A DNA stretch of 42,856 bases from Paenibacillus sp. PL91 (GTDB taxonomy: Bacteria > Bacillota > Bacilli > Paenibacillales > Paenibacillaceae), in NCBI RefSeq assembly GCF_012935325.2, contig NZ_JABBYG020000033.1, positions 1 to 42,856 of the forward strand, written 5' to 3'. Numbering within the stretch: the first letter of the stretch is position 1; each line of letters starts with the position of its first letter. The position numbers and the translations under genes were made by a program. Of the stretch, positions 39,927-42,856 are shown one piece after another. A model generated the notes under the pieces. The model was not told the DNA's origin and made no database searches. It worked only from the letters and a program-made list of their open reading frames with translations.

Positions 39927-42374
39927 TTATTCGGTAATCTGCATTGGCTGTACTTGCCGGCCATCCGGATATATGGCGCTATCCTTCGGCTTAGCCGGGT
40001 AAGCGAGCGACCCGCTTTCCTTTAAGCTCGACAGATTGTTTGCTTTGAGCATATGATCGGACAGCGTATACAGGGTATCTCCCGCATAGAGGATGCGCCG
40101 TACGGCTTTATTGTAATCGTAGCCGTATTGCCCGCTTTTTGCGAGATCCTCGGCTGTCAGATGCGTAATTCGGCTGCGCAGCGTAAAGCCCTTCTTCAAG
40201 TCAATGCCATACACATAGGCTCCTTGATAAGTGAACTCCCCGTAAGCGAGAGAGTCGGCGGACTTAATCGTTTCTTTGTTCTTAATTTCCAGCAGCTCAA
40301 CCGGAAAAGCGAGAAGCCCTTTTTCCTTGGAGAAGAGAAGCGCCTTGTGATCCTGCAGCAGCTCGGAATTCGTACCGCGATCACCGATGGTTTCTTTGAA
40401 TTTTTCCTTCGGATGACTAACGTCGGAGACGTCGAACAGGGCTATTTTCATCCCTTGGTAAAAGGCCATCGTCTCGTTCGCGCCCATTCCCTTCGACGGA
40501 ATTTCAACCGTTTCTTTGCCGAAGCCGATAAGATGGTTCTCGTCATAAGGATGCAGATAGTCGCTGTAGCCGGGAATTTTCAGCTGTCCTAGAACAGCGG
40601 GCTTAACCGGATTGTTTAGGTCGATCGCAAACAGAGGATCAACGTTGCGGAAGGTAACCATGTAAGCGCGGCCGCCCATGAAGCGGACGGAGTAAATGCG
40701 CTCGCCTGGCGCTAAGCCTTCCAGCTTTCCGACCGTGTTAAGCTTCTCATCCAGCACATAAAGATTATTGGTTGAGCCGTCTTTGCCGCTTGCCCACATA
40801 TCGCCCTTCGTCAAAGCGATCCGGAAGTAGCCCTCGTGCTCATCCATGGAGAATTGGTTTAAAATCGTGCCGGGAACCGAGCCTTCACCGATATAGACGA
40901 TTCGTCCTTGATCTAGACGGAATTTATGAATCTGCGTCTCCTGCTTATAGGCGTCTCCTTCGGCTGTATATTTGGAGATCGCAACGTACAAGTGCTTTTC
41001 AGAGGCGTAAATGGTCTGGCTTGAGCCGAGATATGCGGATAATTGCAAAGGCTGGTCAGCGGCATCAAGATCGATAGCGCCAACGAGCAGCATATTCGCA
41101 TCAGGCGATTCAGGGAAATAGCGAATCGAATCAAGAGGCAGCGATTTCAGCTCGCTGGATTCCGCCGAATCGCTATACAGAGGCTGAAAGGAGGCAGGGA
41201 GCTGATCTTTTGCAGTATTGCCGCCGTCCTTGCCAGTATCATATAACGGATACGAATAGTTGTTTTTGTTCGTTACGACATACAAGGCGCTGCCGATTTT
41301 GCGTGAGGAGCTGTAGCTGCCCTCTTGCTCGGTCTCGCGCACAAGCTTAGGCTGCCCCGCCTCATTTAGCTCGTAAATAAACGTCTTCACCGTTGAGAGC
41401 ATCGGTACGGGCATCCATATACCTCGCTTTGCATCGGAAGGGGCATCGTCAGCAAGTCCGCTCTCTCTGCTAGCCGCACCGCCGGTTACAGGTTGGTCTC
41501 CGCCAGCGGCAGGATAAGGCAGTCTGACTTGACGCTGTCCAATGACGACTAAACGTTTGTCATCAACATATAGCTCCTGCGGGTTGAAGCCATCCTTTGC
41601 CGTATAGTCGAGGGTTGCCGCAAGCTTCGGCCTCGCGGAATCTGCAATGTCCGAAATGAGCACGCGCGAGCCGCTAAGCTGGTAAATGAAACGGCCATCC
41701 GTTTTGGCCCAGTCTGCCTCATCTACTCCGCCAACCTGTACATTCGTTTGCGAATAGTCGCTGCTGTTTTTTGATTCATCCGAGGCGGGAGCGGCGATTT
41801 CAGCGCTTTCTTCCCTGATGCTTCCATCTGCCACAACGCCTGATTTGTTAACGATCCGATTTTGAGCGCTCATCGTTTCCATGAGCTCGCGCAGCTTCTC
41901 TTCCGAGCCAACCGTCGGCAGCTCTATCGGATCGTCAATCGATATGATGCGCTTCGAAGCATCCCACGTTACGACCGTGCCCAGCGACTCGGAAATCGCA
42001 CGAAGCGGAACCATCGTAACGTCAAAATGAAGACGTGCGGGTGCTTCTAATCGAATGCTTTTTCCGTTTGCGGTCATAACGGCGGAGCCGATCGTAAGGG
42101 AAGCGGTGCGGTCATTACGCTTCAACGTTATGATCTGCTTGCCGTCCGTTCCAGTTTCATAGCTGACTTCCGCTCCTAACGCTTCCGAAATTTCTCGCAA
42201 AGGGACAACGGTATTGCCATTCTCGATAAAAGCGTCGGTAGATAAAGCTGTACCACGCACGACAAGATGAATATCAGCTTCCGCGGAAACCAGCTTCTTG
42301 AACGGTCCCCCGGCAGCGGGTGCAAACAGCAGTAATACTGCCAGCATCAACGCAGCAGCCGCTTTACTTCGCAT
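39927..42374 (-). CDS. Secreted stalk-domain plus beta-propeller protein
   Basis: This 815-residue protein has a signal peptide (AAAALMLAVLLLFAPAAGG), then a copper-amine-oxidase-N-like stalk region with paired VVPLREISEALG and MVPLRAISESLG motifs (residues ~35-155), a low-complexity Ser/Glu linker, and a long C-terminal Beta_propel-type domain starting YSQTNVQVGGVDEADW. SD AAGGGAGG precedes the ATG. It is exported and probably bound in the cell wall. Function unknown; such propellers are usually binding or scaffold modules. It is monocistronic, with a bidirectional terminator. Confidence 0.88.
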   Translation of the reverse strand: MRSKAAAALMLAVLLLFAPAAGGPFKKLVSAEADIHLVVRGTALSTDAFIENGNTVVPLREISEALGAEVSYETGTDGKQIITLKRNDRTASLTIGSAVMTANGKSIRLEAPARLHFDVTMVPLRAISESLGTVVTWDASKRIISIDDPIELPTVGSEEKLRELMETMSAQNRIVNKSGVVADGSIREESAEIAAPASDESKNSSDYSQTNVQVGGVDEADWAKTDGRFIYQLSGSRVLISDIADSARPKLAATLDYTAKDGFNPQELYVDDKRLVVIGQRQVRLPYPAAGGDQPVTGGAASRESGLADDAPSDAKRGIWMPVPMLSTVKTFIYELNEAGQPKLVRETEQEGSYSSSRKIGSALYVVTNKNNYSYPLYDTGKDGGNTAKDQLPASFQPLYSDSAESSELKSLPLDSIRYFPESPDANMLLVGAIDLDAADQPLQLSAYLGSSQTIYASEKHLYVAISKYTAEGDAYKQETQIHKFRLDQGRIVYIGEGSVPGTILNQFSMDEHEGYFRIALTKGDMWASGKDGSTNNLYVLDEKLNTVGKLEGLAPGERIYSVRFMGGRAYMVTFRNVDPLFAIDLNNPVKPAVLGQLKIPGYSDYLHPYDENHLIGFGKETVEIPSKGMGANETMAFYQGMKIALFDVSDVSHPKEKFKETIGDRGTNSELLQDHKALLFSKEKGLLAFPVELLEIKNKETIKSADSLAYGEFTYQGAYVYGIDLKKGFTLRSRITHLTAEDLAKSGQYGYDYNKAVRRILYAGDTLYTLSDHMLKANNLSSLKESGSLAYPAKPKDSAIYPDGRQVQPMQITE

Positions 42375-42546
42375 CCTTAATCCTCCCTTTCAGTATCCTA
42401 ATGTTGTTTTTTCTAATATGGTTTAATTATCCTCATAAACGCAAGGTTTGCAGGAATAGTTGCGTGAATTGGACGGCTTTAACGAAAAATTATAACTTGT
42501 CCGGAAGCGGAGGCTTTGTGCCGCTAGCTCAGACACCACACTATTA

Positions 42547-42856
42547 CATCGCGCCCCCACCAACCAGCCTCAAAAAGGGGGGCATCGGAAAAATAGATCT
42601 AGAAACTAGATCTATTTCCGACAAACTAACCAATTTTGCAAAAATAGATCTAGAAATTAGATCTATTCCATCGCGCCCCCACCAACCAGCCTCAAAAAGG
42701 GGGGCATCGGAAAAATAGATCTAGAAACTAGATCTATTTCCATCAAACTAACCAATTTTGCAAAAATAGATCTAGAAACTAGATCTATTCCATCGCGCCC
42801 CCACCAACCAGCCTCAAAAAGGGGGGCATCGGAAAAATAGATCTAGAAACTAGATC
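42547..42856. repeat. 122-bp tandem repeat array, about 2.5 copies, continuing past the window
   Basis: Copies begin at 42547, 42669 and 42791, exactly 122 bp apart, nearly identical, each opening CATCGCGCCCCCACC. Each complete unit holds three hairpins: CCCCC/GGGGG; a perfect 12-bp palindrome AAATAGATCTAG-AAA-CTAGATCTATTT (42591-42617 in copy 1); and a second such hairpin (42643-42667). The array is cut by the window end. The only other content of 42375-42546 is the upstream region of the beta-propeller gene. Confidence 0.93.

Noticed and set aside
42320..42718. 132-codon frame running into the tandem repeats
   Set aside because: It begins inside the signal-peptide region of the opposite-strand gene and its C-terminal half is repeat DNA; no SD.
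42547..42856. CRISPR array
   Set aside because: The whole 122-bp unit is repeated, with no unique spacers between short repeats.

Overview
The window reads as a chromosomal segment of a Gram-positive Bacillota bacterium, most likely Paenibacillus or a close relative. The reasons are strong AGGAGG-type ribosome binding sites, frequent TTG/GTG starts, intrinsic terminators with T-tracts, a very large SLH-domain surface protein, a membrane-anchored AraC-type regulator beside a lipoprotein solute-binding protein, and a Bacillus-type des-desK-desR cold-sensing locus. Genus assignment is inference; no rRNA gene is present.

Layout. 1-3.75 kb: a 5'-clipped tRNA-Gly, a small P-loop kinase-like gene, a GntR/DUF1648 membrane-protein pair with an operator on its -10 box, and a Gfo/Idh/MocA oxidoreductase. 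3.9-7.0 kb: a three-gene NAD+ operon of an NrtR-like Nudix regulator, a short PRPP-synthetase-like protein and a NAMPT-like protein. 7.0-9.8 kb: rtcB (RNA ligase) and an RlaP-type nucleotidyltransferase, each preceded by a structured leader ending in an intrinsic terminator. 9.9-13.0 kb: a c-di-GMP-I riboswitch ahead of a PAS-GGDEF-EAL-PilZ protein. 13.0-17.1 kb: a small unknown protein, speD, two SDR genes and a WYL regulator with a clear operator. 17.1-28.1 kb: an AraC-type sensor-regulator, a solute-binding lipoprotein with no permeases, and a 2226-residue surface protein (three lamin-tail-like repeats, metallophosphoesterase, Pro/Thr linker, three SLH repeats). 28.2-35.2 kb: M29 aminopeptidase, desaturase with desK/desR, a YdeI/DUF1905-like gene and nicotinate phosphoribosyltransferase. 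35.2-42.4 kb: acetyl esterase, TPR protein and AAA+ ATPase in one minus-strand operon; an Lrp-type regulator divergent from an unusual OYE-family flavoprotein; and a stalk-domain/beta-propeller secreted protein. The right end enters a 122-bp tandem repeat array rich in hairpins.

How the genes work together. The most interesting block is 3.9-9.8 kb. The prs-like/NAMPT-like pair has the gene arrangement of NARP1, the phage pathway that rebuilds NAD+ from ADP-ribose and nicotinamide, and here it sits under a Nudix/wHTH regulator of a family that senses ADP-ribose-type ligands. It is followed directly by RtcB-RlaP, a predicted RNA-repair pair. One reading is a damage-recovery island that restores NAD+ and broken RNA after toxin or abortive-infection attack. 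The simpler reading is ordinary nicotinamide salvage next to an RNA-repair pair. A separate pncB at 33.3 kb gives the nicotinic acid route.
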